Assembly (NCBI RefSeq): GCF_018409545.1
Contig: NZ_AP024563.1
Span: forward strand, 292,501-356,500
DNA length: 64,000 bases
Origin: Allochromatium tepidum
GTDB lineage: Bacteria; Pseudomonadota; Gammaproteobacteria; Chromatiales; Chromatiaceae
Direction: 5' to 3'
Made by a program: the position numbers and the translations under genes
Notes under the pieces: generated by a model
The model's input: only the letters and a program-made list of their open reading frames with translations
What the model was told of the DNA's origin: nothing
Databases searched by the model: none
Shown here: piece by piece, positions 1 to 10,945 of the stretch
Position numbering within the stretch: the stretch's first letter is position 1
Layout of the letters: every line of letters starts with the position of its first letter

Positions 1-1936
<1,936 letters not shown>

Positions 1937-2013
1937 ATAACACCCAAGTGCGTTACCCTTACGCTCTCACCGTTTCGCGGATCGTCGGCCTCCATACCGA
2001 CGCTCCCACCCTT

Positions 2014-2132
2014 TCCCTGGCGGCCATAGAGACCTGGAACCACCTGATCCCGTCCCGAACTCAGACGTGAAACAAGTCTTCGCCGATCCTAGTGTGGGGC
2101 CTCCCCATGCGAACCTAGGGCACCGCCAGGGC
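2014..2132 (+). rRNA. rrf: 5S ribosomal RNA
   Basis: A 5S gene follows the 23S gene after about 80 bases. The terminal helix is visible as CCCTGGCGG (2015-2023) pairing with CCGCCAGGG (2123-2131). Internal hallmarks are CCGAACTCAGACGTGAAAC and AGTGTGGGG, in the same places as in E. coli 5S. Ends are set from the terminal helix and could be off by a few bases. Confidence 0.95.
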
Positions 2133-2142
2133 CCTCTCCCCT

Positions 2143-2178
2143 CAAAACCCCTTCCACCCAACAGTGGCGGGGGTTTTG
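2143..2178 (+). terminator. rRNA operon terminator hairpin
   Basis: CAAAACCCC (2143-2151) is the exact reverse complement of GGGGTTTTG (2170-2178), giving a 9-bp stem just downstream of the 5S gene. The T-run lies in the 3' arm of the stem. This fits the end of the rRNA transcript. The rest of the interval up to the next gene (to 2312) holds nothing I recognise. Confidence 0.7.
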
Positions 2179-2312
2179 GCTTTGGAGCCGGCTCCTACTC
2201 GCTCGGCCAGCCAGATGTCTCCCCTTTGAGCACTTGATCAGTTTTGGCTTTGAACTGGCCACCTCGGCCGGTCCGGCGATCGTTCCATCGATCGCAGATC
2301 TGTTCGCCAACT

Positions 2313-2840
2313 TCACGCGAAGGCCGAAAGACTCGCATAAGCCAGCCCCAAACCAATCAGAGTCGCCATCAGAACGTCACTGGGATAATGCAGCCCGAGA
2401 ATGATGCGAGACAGCGCGATCAGAGTCGTGAAAGGAACCAGGATCCAGGCCAATACAGGGAAGTAGTAGATGGCGACACTCGAAAACACGACGGCGTGGA
2501 GCGTGTGACCCGAGGGAAAGCTGTATTGATCGAGTGGCGGGACGAGTGCCGTGATGTCACTGGCGTGATGACAGGGACGAGACCGCCGAGTCATGCCTTT
2601 GAGTGATTTGTAGAGCAACAATGCGATACTGCCGGTCGCCAGCATGTGCAGGCTGGCTTGTAATCCGTTCAGCCCATAGACCAGGGGTAGGGCGGCCATG
2701 AGGCTATACCAGAACACCCCATCACCCAGTCGGCTGACGAGCGCGAAGGGATATCGGATCCAACGACCTTGCCCCGAACGGCTCCAGAGGCGACAGACGG
2801 ATACTTCCAATTCATTCAGATGTCGTAGCCAGGCTTGCAT
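2313..2840 (-). CDS. PAP2-family membrane phosphatase
   Basis: This 175-residue integral membrane protein is a type 2 phosphatidic acid phosphatase. The three-part active site is complete: K81-x6-R88-P89, then P109-S-G-H112, then S144-R145 through H151 to D155. Hydrophobic segments surround these motifs. The family removes phosphate from lipid phosphates such as phosphatidic acid or undecaprenyl pyrophosphate; the substrate cannot be read from the sequence. It is the last gene of the olsB-olsA-glycosyltransferase cluster and overlaps the glycosyltransferase by 29 bases, so it is probably co-translated. A role in making diacylglycerol for glycosylation is an inference from this context. Confidence 0.88.
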   Translation of the reverse strand: MQAWLRHLNELEVSVCRLWSRSGQGRWIRYPFALVSRLGDGVFWYSLMAALPLVYGLNGLQASLHMLATGSIALLLYKSLKGMTRRSRPCHHASDITALVPPLDQYSFPSGHTLHAVVFSSVAIYYFPVLAWILVPFTTLIALSRIILGLHYPSDVLMATLIGLGLAYASLSAFA

Positions 2841-4041
2841 GACAGGACCCCGCTTGACCTCGTTTGCTATGGATCACGGCGAACAGATGCTCTTCGACAC
2901 GGCCTAGAATGCGCTCCCAGCCAATATCCAGCGCACGCCTTCTGGCTTCGAGTCCCATTTGGCGTAGTCGTTCCCGATCGCCAACGCACTCCAGACAGAC
3001 ATGGACGAATGTTTCAGGCTCATCGGTCGGCACGGTCACGCCGTTGAGCCATGAGGAAACATAGGCACGTGCGGCCGCATAATCGAAAGCGATGACGGGC
3101 AGACCGCTGGCCATGGCCTCGGTGACGACATTACCGAAGGTCTCGGTGAGACTCGGAAAGAGGAAGAGATCGCCCGAGGCATAGTGAGCGGCGAGCTCGT
3201 CGCCGACGCGCGCGCCGGCGAAGATCAGATCCGGGTGTTCCTGTTGCAGATGCGGGCGTTCGGGACCATCGCCGACCAGCACGAAGCGCGCGCTCGGACA
3301 CTGCTGCTGGATGGCGCGGAACCCGGCGAGCGCCAGGGCCAGATTCTTTTCAGCCGCGATCCGACCCACATAGAGGACGACCAGATCGTCCTCATTGCAG
3401 CCCCAGGAGCGGCGCAGTTCAGCGGAGCGCCGATCCGGCGCGAACTGATCGACGTCTACTCCACGTCCAAAGACATGGAGGTTCTCGAATCCTTCGGCGG
3501 CCAGACTGTCACGCAACTCGGTAGTCGGAACCAAGGTGGCATCGGAGCGATTGTGGAAGTGTCTCAGGGTCTCGGCGATCTGACGGGTCAGGGCGCCCAG
3601 TCCGTAATGCCGGCTATAGTGCTGGAAATGGGTATGAAAACCGGTGATCGTCGGAATCTTGAGTGCTTGCGCGGCTGAGAGCGCGGCGTGACCCAGTGGC
3701 CCCTGAGTGGCGATATAGACCAGATCCGTCGGGCGGCGGTGCCAGAGACGCCGCAGACGCCAATAGACCGGAAGCCCGAAACGGAGACCGCGATAGCCGG
3801 GGATCGGCAGGCCCGGCACCAGATGCAGATCGAGCACATCGGATGGCTCGGAGTGTCGAGGATCGGCGGGTTGTCGTGGCCGGATCAACTGGATCCCATG
3901 TCCGCGTGCGGCCATGCCTTCGGCCAGATGGCGCATGGTATTGGCCACGCCGTTGATCTCGGGAGGATAGGTCTCGGTGACAATGGCGATCCTGAGCCGA
4001 TCGCCTTTGGACGGAGCGGTGATCCGCGTTTCTCCGGACAT
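2812..4041 (-). CDS. GT4-family glycosyltransferase
   Basis: The 409-residue product has the two-domain GT-B layout of family 4. The N-terminal part has ETYPPEINGVANTMRHL (about residues 23-39), typical of the glycolipid and alpha-mannosyl transferases that use diacylglycerol or inositol acceptors. The C-terminal donor domain has YVGRIAAEKNL and the FPSLTETFGNVVTEAMASGL signature with the conserved E-x7-E pair. There is no signal peptide, so it should act at the cytoplasmic membrane face. It starts 3 bases after olsA ends and overlaps the PAP2 gene. A glycolipid product is likely from these neighbours, but sugar and acceptor are unknown. Confidence 0.88.
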   Translation of the reverse strand: MSGETRITAPSKGDRLRIAIVTETYPPEINGVANTMRHLAEGMAARGHGIQLIRPRQPADPRHSEPSDVLDLHLVPGLPIPGYRGLRFGLPVYWRLRRLWHRRPTDLVYIATQGPLGHAALSAAQALKIPTITGFHTHFQHYSRHYGLGALTRQIAETLRHFHNRSDATLVPTTELRDSLAAEGFENLHVFGRGVDVDQFAPDRRSAELRRSWGCNEDDLVVLYVGRIAAEKNLALALAGFRAIQQQCPSARFVLVGDGPERPHLQQEHPDLIFAGARVGDELAAHYASGDLFLFPSLTETFGNVVTEAMASGLPVIAFDYAAARAYVSSWLNGVTVPTDEPETFVHVCLECVGDRERLRQMGLEARRRALDIGWERILGRVEEHLFAVIHSKRGQAGSCHASLATTSE

Positions 4042-4044
4042 GAT

Positions 4045-4908
4045 TCAAACGGCTCCAGGCTCCAGCCGGCATGGACTTGCATCGTCGTCGTGCACCGATA
4101 CAACCGTGTCCTTGCCTATCATGAGGGGCGTGGTCTCCGCGCCGTCGAGCGTCTCGAGGATGGCCGCGCGGGCGCGCTCGGCGAGTGCGCGGCGTGACTC
4201 ACTGTCCAGAGCCTGCATGGGCGGGAGGAAATGGACACAGGCGATCAGCCCCGGATGCCGGACGAGTCGGCTGAGATTGGCGATCAGGCTGTCGTCGCCG
4301 ACATAGGGTACGGACTGATCGAGGGCGAAGGTGTCGCGACGCCGGTAGCGGATGGCGACCGGCTGTACACGAACATCGGGATGCTGGGCGATGGCGAAGA
4401 GTCGCGGATGGAAGCGTCCGAGCGTTCGGCCATCCGTCGTGGTGCCCTCGGGAAAGATCATGACCGTGCGCTCCGAGGCCAGATCCGCCAGCAGTCGATG
4501 GATCACAGACTCCGCTCGATGTGCACCGCGCTCGATGAAGCGGGTGCCCGCGAGGTCGGCCAGCCAGCCGATCAGCGGCCAGCGCCGGACGTCCGACTTG
4601 GCCAGAAACCCGATCTCACCCTGAGCGCCCAGAATGGGGATGTCGAGCCAGGAGACATGGTTGCCGACCAGCAGACAGCCCGGCTCCAACCGCCCTTCGA
4701 TCCGTACTTCAACATCCAGGGCGCGCACCAGCCGCCCATGCCACCAGCGCACGGCACGCGGCAGCCAACGCGGTTGCCGATGCGCGCGACCCTGGAGCGC
4801 GGCATAGAGACCGACCAGCGTTCCGGTCGCCAGATGCTCGCCGACCCGCCAGCTTCTCCAGAGTGTTCGTGCGATCATGACCCTCAAATGTCGCTCGGAC
4901 TGTCTCAA
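4045..4908 (-). CDS. olsA: PlsC-type 1-acyl-glycerol-3-phosphate / lyso-ornithine-lipid O-acyltransferase
   Basis: This 287-residue acyltransferase has the PlsC catalytic motif N83-H84-x4-D89 and the acceptor-binding motif FPEGTTTDG (152-160), with a hydrophobic N-terminal stretch. Alone it could be a general PlsC that makes phosphatidic acid. The start overlaps the stop of the upstream olsB-like gene in an ATGA, and that coupling favours OlsA, which adds the second acyl chain in ornithine lipid synthesis. The symbol therefore rests on context plus family, not on a diagnostic residue. Confidence 0.8.
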   Translation of the reverse strand: MRQSERHLRVMIARTLWRSWRVGEHLATGTLVGLYAALQGRAHRQPRWLPRAVRWWHGRLVRALDVEVRIEGRLEPGCLLVGNHVSWLDIPILGAQGEIGFLAKSDVRRWPLIGWLADLAGTRFIERGAHRAESVIHRLLADLASERTVMIFPEGTTTDGRTLGRFHPRLFAIAQHPDVRVQPVAIRYRRRDTFALDQSVPYVGDDSLIANLSRLVRHPGLIACVHFLPPMQALDSESRRALAERARAAILETLDGAETTPLMIGKDTVVSVHDDDASPCRLEPGAV

Positions 4909-5666
4909 AGACCGTGCCTATCGAGGAAGTGGCGTGAGTACGCCGGACTCAGGGCGTCGATGTCGAGCAGCATCAGTACGTCCGCCACGCCGAAATCCGG
5001 ATCACGACAGGGTTCGCCGCATGCCTTGGCGCCCAGACGGACGTAGGCACGCAGCAAGGGCGGCAACGGCGCGTCCAGGACGTCGTCGGCGACCTGGGTC
5101 GTGAGCAGCGGAGCAAGCGGCGTGACGCGCCGATCCTCGGGCGCCGGCGCCTGACGGCGCAGTCGGTTCATGATGGCGGCCGCCTGGATGTCGTCCTCGC
5201 CGAGCGGGACGCTGGCACAGCCGAACAGATAATCGAAGCCGTTGAGCTGGACGAATCCGGCCAGCCCCGACCAGAGCACGGCGATCGCCGACCCCTGCCG
5301 GAACTCGGGCGCGATGCAGGTACGGCCGACCTCCAGCAGGCGTCCGTCGAGCCGCTTGATGGCGTCCAGCTCGAACTCGCTCTCGGAATAGAAGCCTCCG
5401 ATCCGTGCGGCGCTGGCGTCGGTCAGCAGACGGGTGCAACCGACGACACGCCCGGTGCGCGAATCGCGAACCAGCAGATGCTGACAATGGTCGTCGAACG
5501 CATCGTGATCGTAACCGGGCGCGCCCTTGAGCCGTGCGCCCATCTCCTCGCCGAAGACCTGATAGCGCAGTGCCTGCGCCTCACGGACCTCGGACTCGGA
5601 CGTTGCGATCTCGACATAGAGACGCTCGCCGCGCTTGGCGAGCGACGCGGAAGCCGAAGCGACCAT
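4905..5666 (-). CDS. olsB: OlsB-like L-ornithine N-alpha-acyltransferase (GNAT-related)
   Basis: The 253-residue protein belongs to the acyl-homoserine-lactone-synthase-like/OlsB group of N-acyltransferases. Visible features are the N-terminal LRYQVFGEEMGA segment (about residues 33-44), the acidic DHDAFDDHC patch, the RVVGCTRLL strand and LEVGRTCIAPEFR (about 111-123), the typical OlsB core. OlsB transfers a 3-hydroxyacyl chain from ACP to the amino group of ornithine, the first step to ornithine lipids. It heads a four-gene minus-strand run with olsA, a glycosyltransferase and PAP2. Relatives are often annotated as hemolysin-like. Substrate is inferred from family and the olsA neighbour. 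Confidence 0.8.
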   Translation of the reverse strand: MVASASASLAKRGERLYVEIATSESEVREAQALRYQVFGEEMGARLKGAPGYDHDAFDDHCQHLLVRDSRTGRVVGCTRLLTDASAARIGGFYSESEFELDAIKRLDGRLLEVGRTCIAPEFRQGSAIAVLWSGLAGFVQLNGFDYLFGCASVPLGEDDIQAAAIMNRLRRQAPAPEDRRVTPLAPLLTTQVADDVLDAPLPPLLRAYVRLGAKACGEPCRDPDFGVADVLMLLDIDALSPAYSRHFLDRHGL

Positions 5667-5783
5667 CGAATGCCCTCACAGGTTGAAGAATGCCTGGAGG
5701 GTTATCTTAGGCGGCGAGTGTTGCGGCCTGATGTGGGGCGGATGACAGCTCCGTGAACGCGGGTCGCGTGTTCAAGCTCGGGT

Positions 5784-6440
5784 TCAGGCCCGCAGCGACA
5801 GAATCGGCCAGCCGCGCGTCTCGGCCGTGGCGCGCAACTGGGCGTCCGGATTGACCGCGATCGGCCGCTCGACCCGCTCCAGCAACGGCAGATCGTTGTG
5901 CGAGTCGCTGTAGAAGCAACTGCCCGCCAGATCCAGCCCCTGCTCGACGAGCCAGTGTTCGAGCCGCTCGACCTTGCCCTCGCGAAAGGAGGGCACACCC
6001 TCGACCTCACCCGTATAGACCCCGTCGCGCTCGGCGGGCAGGGTGGCGATCAGATGCGGCACGCCGAAGCGCTCGGCGATGGGCGCGGTGACGAAGGCAT
6101 TGGTCGCGGTGATGATGAGCAGGATGTCGCCGGCGGACTGGTGGCGTTCGACGAGCGCGCGCGCCGCCGGGGTCATGATCGGCTCGATCTGCTCTTCGAG
6201 GAAGCGCGCGCGTAGCGCCTCCAGACGCTCGCGCGGATGCTCGCGCAACGGACGTAGTGAGAAACGCAGAAACTCCTGGATATCCAGGGTTCCGTCCTGA
6301 TATTCGCGGTAGAATCGCTCGTTCTCGCGTGCGTACTCCGCACCGTCCACGAGTCCATGCCGGGCGAGATAGCAGCCCCAGAGATAGTCCGAGTCACCGT
6401 CCAGGAGTGTGTTGTCGAGATCGAAGATAGCGAGTGGCAC
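5784..6440 (-). CDS. HAD-superfamily (IB subgroup) phosphatase
   Basis: This 218-residue protein is a SerB/CicA-like HAD phosphatase. The nucleophile motif FDLDNTLLDGD lies at residues 5-15, motif II is LLIITATNAFV (about 107-117), and the metal-binding motif is YSDSHNDLPLL near 175. The helical cap between motifs I and II is characteristic of the IB subfamily, which hydrolyses phosphoserine-like or histidinol phosphate substrates. Substrate cannot be assigned. It is divergent from rppH, with which such genes are also linked in pseudomonads. Start is the only ATG fitting motif I close to the N terminus. Confidence 0.85.
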   Translation of the reverse strand: MPLAIFDLDNTLLDGDSDYLWGCYLARHGLVDGAEYARENERFYREYQDGTLDIQEFLRFSLRPLREHPRERLEALRARFLEEQIEPIMTPAARALVERHQSAGDILLIITATNAFVTAPIAERFGVPHLIATLPAERDGVYTGEVEGVPSFREGKVERLEHWLVEQGLDLAGSCFYSDSHNDLPLLERVERPIAVNPDAQLRATAETRGWPILSLRA

Positions 6441-6645
6441 GCGGTCGATTCCAGTCTGAAAGATTGAAGTGGAGTCTGGCGCGGATCTTGCGCCCTTTGA
6501 GTGCCATACTCCGGGATCGGCGCGCGGGTTTCAAGTGTTTACGACCAAGCTCTTGATTGGAAATCGCTTATACAGACGCCGGCTTGCCGGAAACGACTGC
6601 TCTATGGAAGAATGAGCCGGCCACCAGCCAGGGAGAGACCCATCC

Positions 6646-7194
6646 TTGATCGACCATGACGGCTTCAGACCCAATGTCGGCATCATCCTGAGCAATCGGG
6701 ACCGTCGCCTATTCTGGGGGCGCCGCGTCGGCCAGAATGCCTGGCAGTTTCCACAGGGTGGGATAAACCCCGACGAAACACCCGAGCAGGCCATGTTCCG
6801 CGAGCTGGAGGAGGAGGTCGGACTCTGCGAGCAGCAGGTCACGATCCTAGGCAGTACGCGCGGCTGGCTGCGCTATCACCTGCCCAAGCGTTACATCCGG
6901 CACCGTTACTGCGGGCCGGGTCCGACCTGCATCGGCCAGAAACAGGTCTGGTTCATGCTGCGGGTCGATTGCGGCGAGGAGGCCTTCTGTCTCGATCGCA
7001 CCGACAAGCCCGAATTCGACGCCTGGCGCTGGGTCAGATACTGGCAGCCACTCTACGAGGTCGTGTATTTCAAGCGCCATGTCTATCAGCAGGCGCTCGA
7101 GGAACTGGCGCCGACCCTCTATCCGGAAGGCGTGCCGGAGCGCCGTCATGTCTATGCCGGCCCCTCCAGGCTGCTGCGCCAGGGATACCCGTGA
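6646..7194 (+). CDS. rppH: RNA pyrophosphohydrolase RppH
   Basis: This 182-residue Nudix enzyme removes pyrophosphate from 5'-triphosphorylated RNA and so triggers mRNA decay. The N terminus ([14 protein letters not shown]) aligns with E. coli RppH, and the Nudix box is complete at 38-60 (G38-x5-E44-x7-R52-E53-L-x-E56-E57-x-G59). The start that matches the family is a TTG at 6646; the nearby ATG is out of frame. Length matches RppH (about 160-180). It is followed 107 bases later by ptsP, the same pairing found in E. coli and pseudomonads. Confidence 0.95.
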   Translation: MIDHDGFRPNVGIILSNRDRRLFWGRRVGQNAWQFPQGGINPDETPEQAMFRELEEEVGLCEQQVTILGSTRGWLRYHLPKRYIRHRYCGPGPTCIGQKQVWFMLRVDCGEEAFCLDRTDKPEFDAWRWVRYWQPLYEVVYFKRHVYQQALEELAPTLYPEGVPERRHVYAGPSRLLRQGYP

Positions 7195-7301
7195 GCGTCG
7201 TGCGCCGCGCCAGGGCTGAGACACCGGCCTAACTCCGCATGCACTCAGGCGCCCATTCGTCCGCGATCCCATCCGCTCCAGGTCTGCTCACCTCGCCCAG
7301 C

Positions 7302-9563
7302 ATGCTCGAATCACTCAGACGCATCGTTCAGGAAGTCAACAACGCCGGCGATCTCGAGCAGGCGCTCTCCATCATCGTCCAGCGCGTCAAGCAGGCCGTG
7401 GGTGCGGACGTCTGTTCGGTCTATCTCAACGACTACGATAACCATCGCCACGTCCTGCACGCGACCGAGGGTCTGCGTCAGGATGCCGTGGGGCGGGTGC
7501 GACTCGAACTCGGTCGCGGGCTGATCGGGCTGGTGAGCGAACGCGCCGAGCCGATCAACCTCGACGACGCGGCCAATCATCCGCGCTACGAGTGCATCAT
7601 CGACACCGGCGAGGAACGTTATCACGGTTTTCTCGGCGCGCCCATCATCCAGAACCGCAAGGTGCTCGGCGTTCTGGTGCTGCGCCAGCGCTGGCGGCGC
7701 CACTTCGGCGAGGACGAAGTGACCTTCGTGATGACCCTGGCCTCGCAGCTGGCCGGCGCCATCACCTTCGCCCGCACCAGCGGCGAGCTGGCGCGCCTGC
7801 AGGACGACGGCATCCCGCAGCGCTTCCTGCCGGGGCTGGCCGCCTCGCCGGGCATCGGCCTCGGGCAGGCGGTGGTGGTCTATCCGCCCGCCGACCTGGA
7901 CGCGGTGCCCGATCGACGTCCCGAGGATCCGGAGATCGAGGCGGAGGACTTCCGGCGTGCCGTGCGTGAGGTCGCCGGGGATCTCGACCGCTTCGCCGGC
8001 CGCGCTCAGGTGCATCTGCGCGTCGAAGACATGGCGCTGTTCGACGCCTGGCGCCTGATGCTGGAGAGCGACACCCTGATCGACGGCACCCTGTCGCGGA
8101 TTCGCGCCGGCAACTGGGCGCCCGGCGCGCTGCGTGAGACCATCGCCGAACATGCGCGGGTGTTCGACGCCATGGACGATGCCTATCTGCGCGAACGCGC
8201 CACGGACGTGCGCGACCTGGGACGCTGTATCCTGATGTACCTGCAGAATCGGGCCGGCGCGCCGATCCAGTATCCGCCGCGCACCATCCTGGTAGGCGAC
8301 GAGATCAGCGCCATGCAGATCGCCGACGTGCCGCGTGAGAAGCTGGCCGGGGTGGTCTCGACCACGGGCTCGGGGTCGTCCCATGTCGGCATCCTGGCGC
8401 GCGGCATGGGCGTCCCGGCGGCCATGGGGGTGTCGGATCTGCCGGTGGGGCGCGTCGAGGGCCGTGAGATGGTGGTCGACGGCTATCGCGGGCGCGTCTA
8501 TGTCTCGCCGGGGCCGGCGGTGCGTTCGGAGTATCAGCGTCTGGCCGAGGATGACGCGGCCCTGACCAGCGAGCTGCAAGCGCTGAGTCATCTGCCGGCC
8601 GAGACCACCGACGGCTATCTGATCCCGCTCTATCTCAACACCGGGCTGGTGTCCGAGAGCCGTCCGCTCGGCATCGAGGAATCGGCCGGCGTCGGTCTCT
8701 ACCGTACTGAGCTGCCCTTCATCGTGCGCGACAGCTTTCCGAGCGAGGCGGCGCAGATGACCAACTACCGGCATGTGCTGGAGCTGTTCGCGCCGCGTCC
8801 GGTGACGATCCGCACCCTCGACATCGGCGGCGACAAGCCGCTGCCGTACTTTCCGATGCACGAGGCCAATCCCTTCCTGGGTTGGCGCGGCATCCGCATC
8901 ACGCTCGACCATCCCGAGATCTTCCTGACCCAGGTGCGCGCGGTCCTGCGCGCGGCCATCGGACTCGACAACCTGCAACTGCTGCTGCCTATGGTCAGCA
9001 CCGTCGGCGAGGTCGACGATGCCTTGCTCCTGATCCGGCGTGCCCATGACGAGCTGCTGGAGGAGGGCTATCAGGTGCGGATGCCGCCGGTCGGGGTCAT
9101 GATCGAGGTGCCGGCGGCCGTCTATCAGGCCGAGGCGCTGGCGCGCCGGGTCGATTTCCTGTCGGTGGGGACGAACGATCTCACGCAATATCTGCTGGCC
9201 GTCGATCGCAACAATCCGCATGTGGCCAAGCTCTACAACGAATATCACCCGGCTGTTCTGCGCGCGCTGCTCCAGATCCTGACCGGGGCGCGGCTTCACG
9301 GCAAGGAGGTCAGCGTCTGCGGCGAGATGGCCGGTGATCCGCTGGCGACCTTCCTGCTGCTGGGGATGGGTGTGCACAGCCTCAGCATGGGGGCCGGCAG
9401 TCTGCTGCGGGTCAAGAAGGTCATCCGCAGCATCAGCCGGGCGCGGGCGCGCGAGGTGCTCAAGGTCGCCCTGCAATGCGAGGATGCCGGCTCGGTGCGC
9501 CGACTGTTGCTCGACGCGCTGGAGACCGTCGGCCTCGGTGGTCTGGTGCGACCGGGCCGTTAG
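7302..9563 (+). CDS. ptsP: PtsP, phosphoenolpyruvate-protein phosphotransferase (enzyme I Ntr)
   Basis: Enzyme I of the nitrogen-related phosphotransferase system, about 753 residues. An N-terminal GAF domain (about 1-160) is followed by the enzyme I N-domain with phospho-accepting His361 (GSGSSHVGILARGMG) and the TIM-barrel PEP-binding domain ending with the VSVCGEMAGD active-site cysteine region. The start at 7302 (MLESLRRIVQEVNNAG) matches E. coli PtsP; an in-frame ATG at 7239 would add 21 residues without family support. No npr or ptsN partner is in the window. Its stop overlaps by 4 bases the stop of the opposing glcD-like gene. Confidence 0.95.
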   Translation: MLESLRRIVQEVNNAGDLEQALSIIVQRVKQAVGADVCSVYLNDYDNHRHVLHATEGLRQDAVGRVRLELGRGLIGLVSERAEPINLDDAANHPRYECIIDTGEERYHGFLGAPIIQNRKVLGVLVLRQRWRRHFGEDEVTFVMTLASQLAGAITFARTSGELARLQDDGIPQRFLPGLAASPGIGLGQAVVVYPPADLDAVPDRRPEDPEIEAEDFRRAVREVAGDLDRFAGRAQVHLRVEDMALFDAWRLMLESDTLIDGTLSRIRAGNWAPGALRETIAEHARVFDAMDDAYLRERATDVRDLGRCILMYLQNRAGAPIQYPPRTILVGDEISAMQIADVPREKLAGVVSTTGSGSSHVGILARGMGVPAAMGVSDLPVGRVEGREMVVDGYRGRVYVSPGPAVRSEYQRLAEDDAALTSELQALSHLPAETTDGYLIPLYLNTGLVSESRPLGIEESAGVGLYRTELPFIVRDSFPSEAAQMTNYRHVLELFAPRPVTIRTLDIGGDKPLPYFPMHEANPFLGWRGIRITLDHPEIFLTQVRAVLRAAIGLDNLQLLLPMVSTVGEVDDALLLIRRAHDELLEEGYQVRMPPVGVMIEVPAAVYQAEALARRVDFLSVGTNDLTQYLLAVDRNNPHVAKLYNEYHPAVLRALLQILTGARLHGKEVSVCGEMAGDPLATFLLLGMGVHSLSMGAGSLLRVKKVIRSISRARAREVLKVALQCEDAGSVRRLLLDALETVGLGGLVRPGR

Positions 9564-10945
9564 CCGGGTAGTGACTTGCCTGGATTGAGGATGCCCGCCG
9601 GGTCGAACTGCGCCTTGATGGCGTGCATGAGCTTCAGTGCCATCGGATCGAGTTCGCGGTCGACGAAATCGCGCTTTTCCAGCCCCACACCGTGCTCGCC
9701 CGAGAGCGTCCCACCCAGCCGTAGCACCAGGGCGAAGACTGCATCCAGACAGTGCGCCGCGCGCGCGACCTCCTCGGCGTCGTCCGGGTCGATCAGCAGA
9801 TTGACATGGATGTTGCCGTTGCCGGCATGGCCGAAGTTGACGATCCGGATGCCGGTCTCGCGCGCCAACTGCTCCAACCCATCGATGAACTCGCCCATGT
9901 GCGAGACCGGCACCACCACGTCCTCATTGATCTTCTTCGGCGCGATGTGACGCAGGGCCGGGGAGAGGGCCTTGCGCGTCTTCCAAAGCGCGGCGACCTC
10001 GTCAGCCGTCTCGGCGAGCCGCAGCTCCAGCAGACCCGAGACACGCGCCGCCTCACCGACCGCCCGTTGTGCTTCCCGGATACAGGCCGCCGGGCCATCG
10101 ACCTCGATCATCAGCAGCGCCCCGGCGCCGTCCGGCAGGTCGAGTTCGGAATAGCGGCTGACCATCTCGATCGCCGAGCCGTCCATGATCTCCAGCGCGC
10201 AGGGCGTGACCGGCTGGGCCATGATGGCCGAGACGGCGAGCGCGGCGCTGTGGATGTCGGCATAGGTCGCGCGCAGGGTGCGCTTGGCCTCCGGCAGCGG
10301 GGTGAGTTTGAGCGTGGCCTCGGTGACGAGCGCGAGCGTGCCCTCTGAGCCGATGATGAGCCGCGTCAGGTCATAGCCGACCACGCCCTTGGTGGTGAGG
10401 ACGCCCGTGTGGAAGACCTCGCCCGTGCCGCTCACCGCACGCAGACCCAGGGTGTTCTCGCGCGGCGTGCCGTACTTGACCGCGCGCGGACCGGCTGAGT
10501 TGTAGGCTAGGTTGCCGCCGATGGTGCAGGTGGCCGCGCTGGTCGGGTCCGGCGGCCAGAAGAAGCCGGCAGCGGCGATGGCCTGCTGCAATCGCGCGTT
10601 GGTCACGCCGGGCTCGACCACCGCCAGCCGGTCGCCGGGCTCGATGCGCTTTATTTGATCCATGCGCTCGAACGAGAGCACGATGCCGCCGCGATCGGGT
10701 ACAGTCGCCCCCGTGGTGCCCGTGCCCAGTCCACGGGCGATCAGCGGCAGTCCGGCCTCGGCACAGAGCCGGACCAGCGCGGCGACCCGATCCTCATCGC
10801 GCGCGAAGACGACCGCTTGAGGTAGCGCCTGACGACGGCTGTTGTCGTAACCATAGGGCCAGCAGTCGGCCGGGTCGGTCAGCAGAGCACCGTCGCCGGC
10901 GATTCGCGCCAGCTCGGCGCGCAGTCCAGCGGTGAGATCAGGCAT
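9560..10945 (-). CDS. glcD: GlcD-type FAD-binding oxidase (glycolate oxidase catalytic subunit)
   Basis: This 461-residue flavoprotein has an N-terminal FAD_binding_4 (PCMH) domain with the GLGTGTTGATVPDRGG loop and TCTIGGNLAYNSAGPRAVKYG, and a C-terminal FAD-oxidase domain ending in NFGHAGNGNIHVN and GTLSGEHGVGLEKR, as in GlcD and D-2-hydroxyacid dehydrogenases. Residues and length fit glycolate oxidase subunit GlcD. Its partners glcE and glcF lie 40 kb away. The ATG overlaps the stop of the dolP-like gene by 8 bases, so both are probably translated together. D-lactate dehydrogenase is the main alternative. Confidence 0.85.
   Translation of the reverse strand: MPDLTAGLRAELARIAGDGALLTDPADCWPYGYDNSRRQALPQAVVFARDEDRVAALVRLCAEAGLPLIARGLGTGTTGATVPDRGGIVLSFERMDQIKRIEPGDRLAVVEPGVTNARLQQAIAAAGFFWPPDPTSAATCTIGGNLAYNSAGPRAVKYGTPRENTLGLRAVSGTGEVFHTGVLTTKGVVGYDLTRLIIGSEGTLALVTEATLKLTPLPEAKRTLRATYADIHSAALAVSAIMAQPVTPCALEIMDGSAIEMVSRYSELDLPDGAGALLMIEVDGPAACIREAQRAVGEAARVSGLLELRLAETADEVAALWKTRKALSPALRHIAPKKINEDVVVPVSHMGEFIDGLEQLARETGIRIVNFGHAGNGNIHVNLLIDPDDAEEVARAAHCLDAVFALVLRLGGTLSGEHGVGLEKRDFVDRELDPMALKLMHAIKAQFDPAGILNPGKSLPG

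Noticed and set aside
7311-9476. 721-codon open frame on the minus strand opposite ptsP
   Set aside because: Same compositional shadow effect; ptsP has full-length family similarity and the reverse product is low-complexity, rich in Asp, His and Gln.
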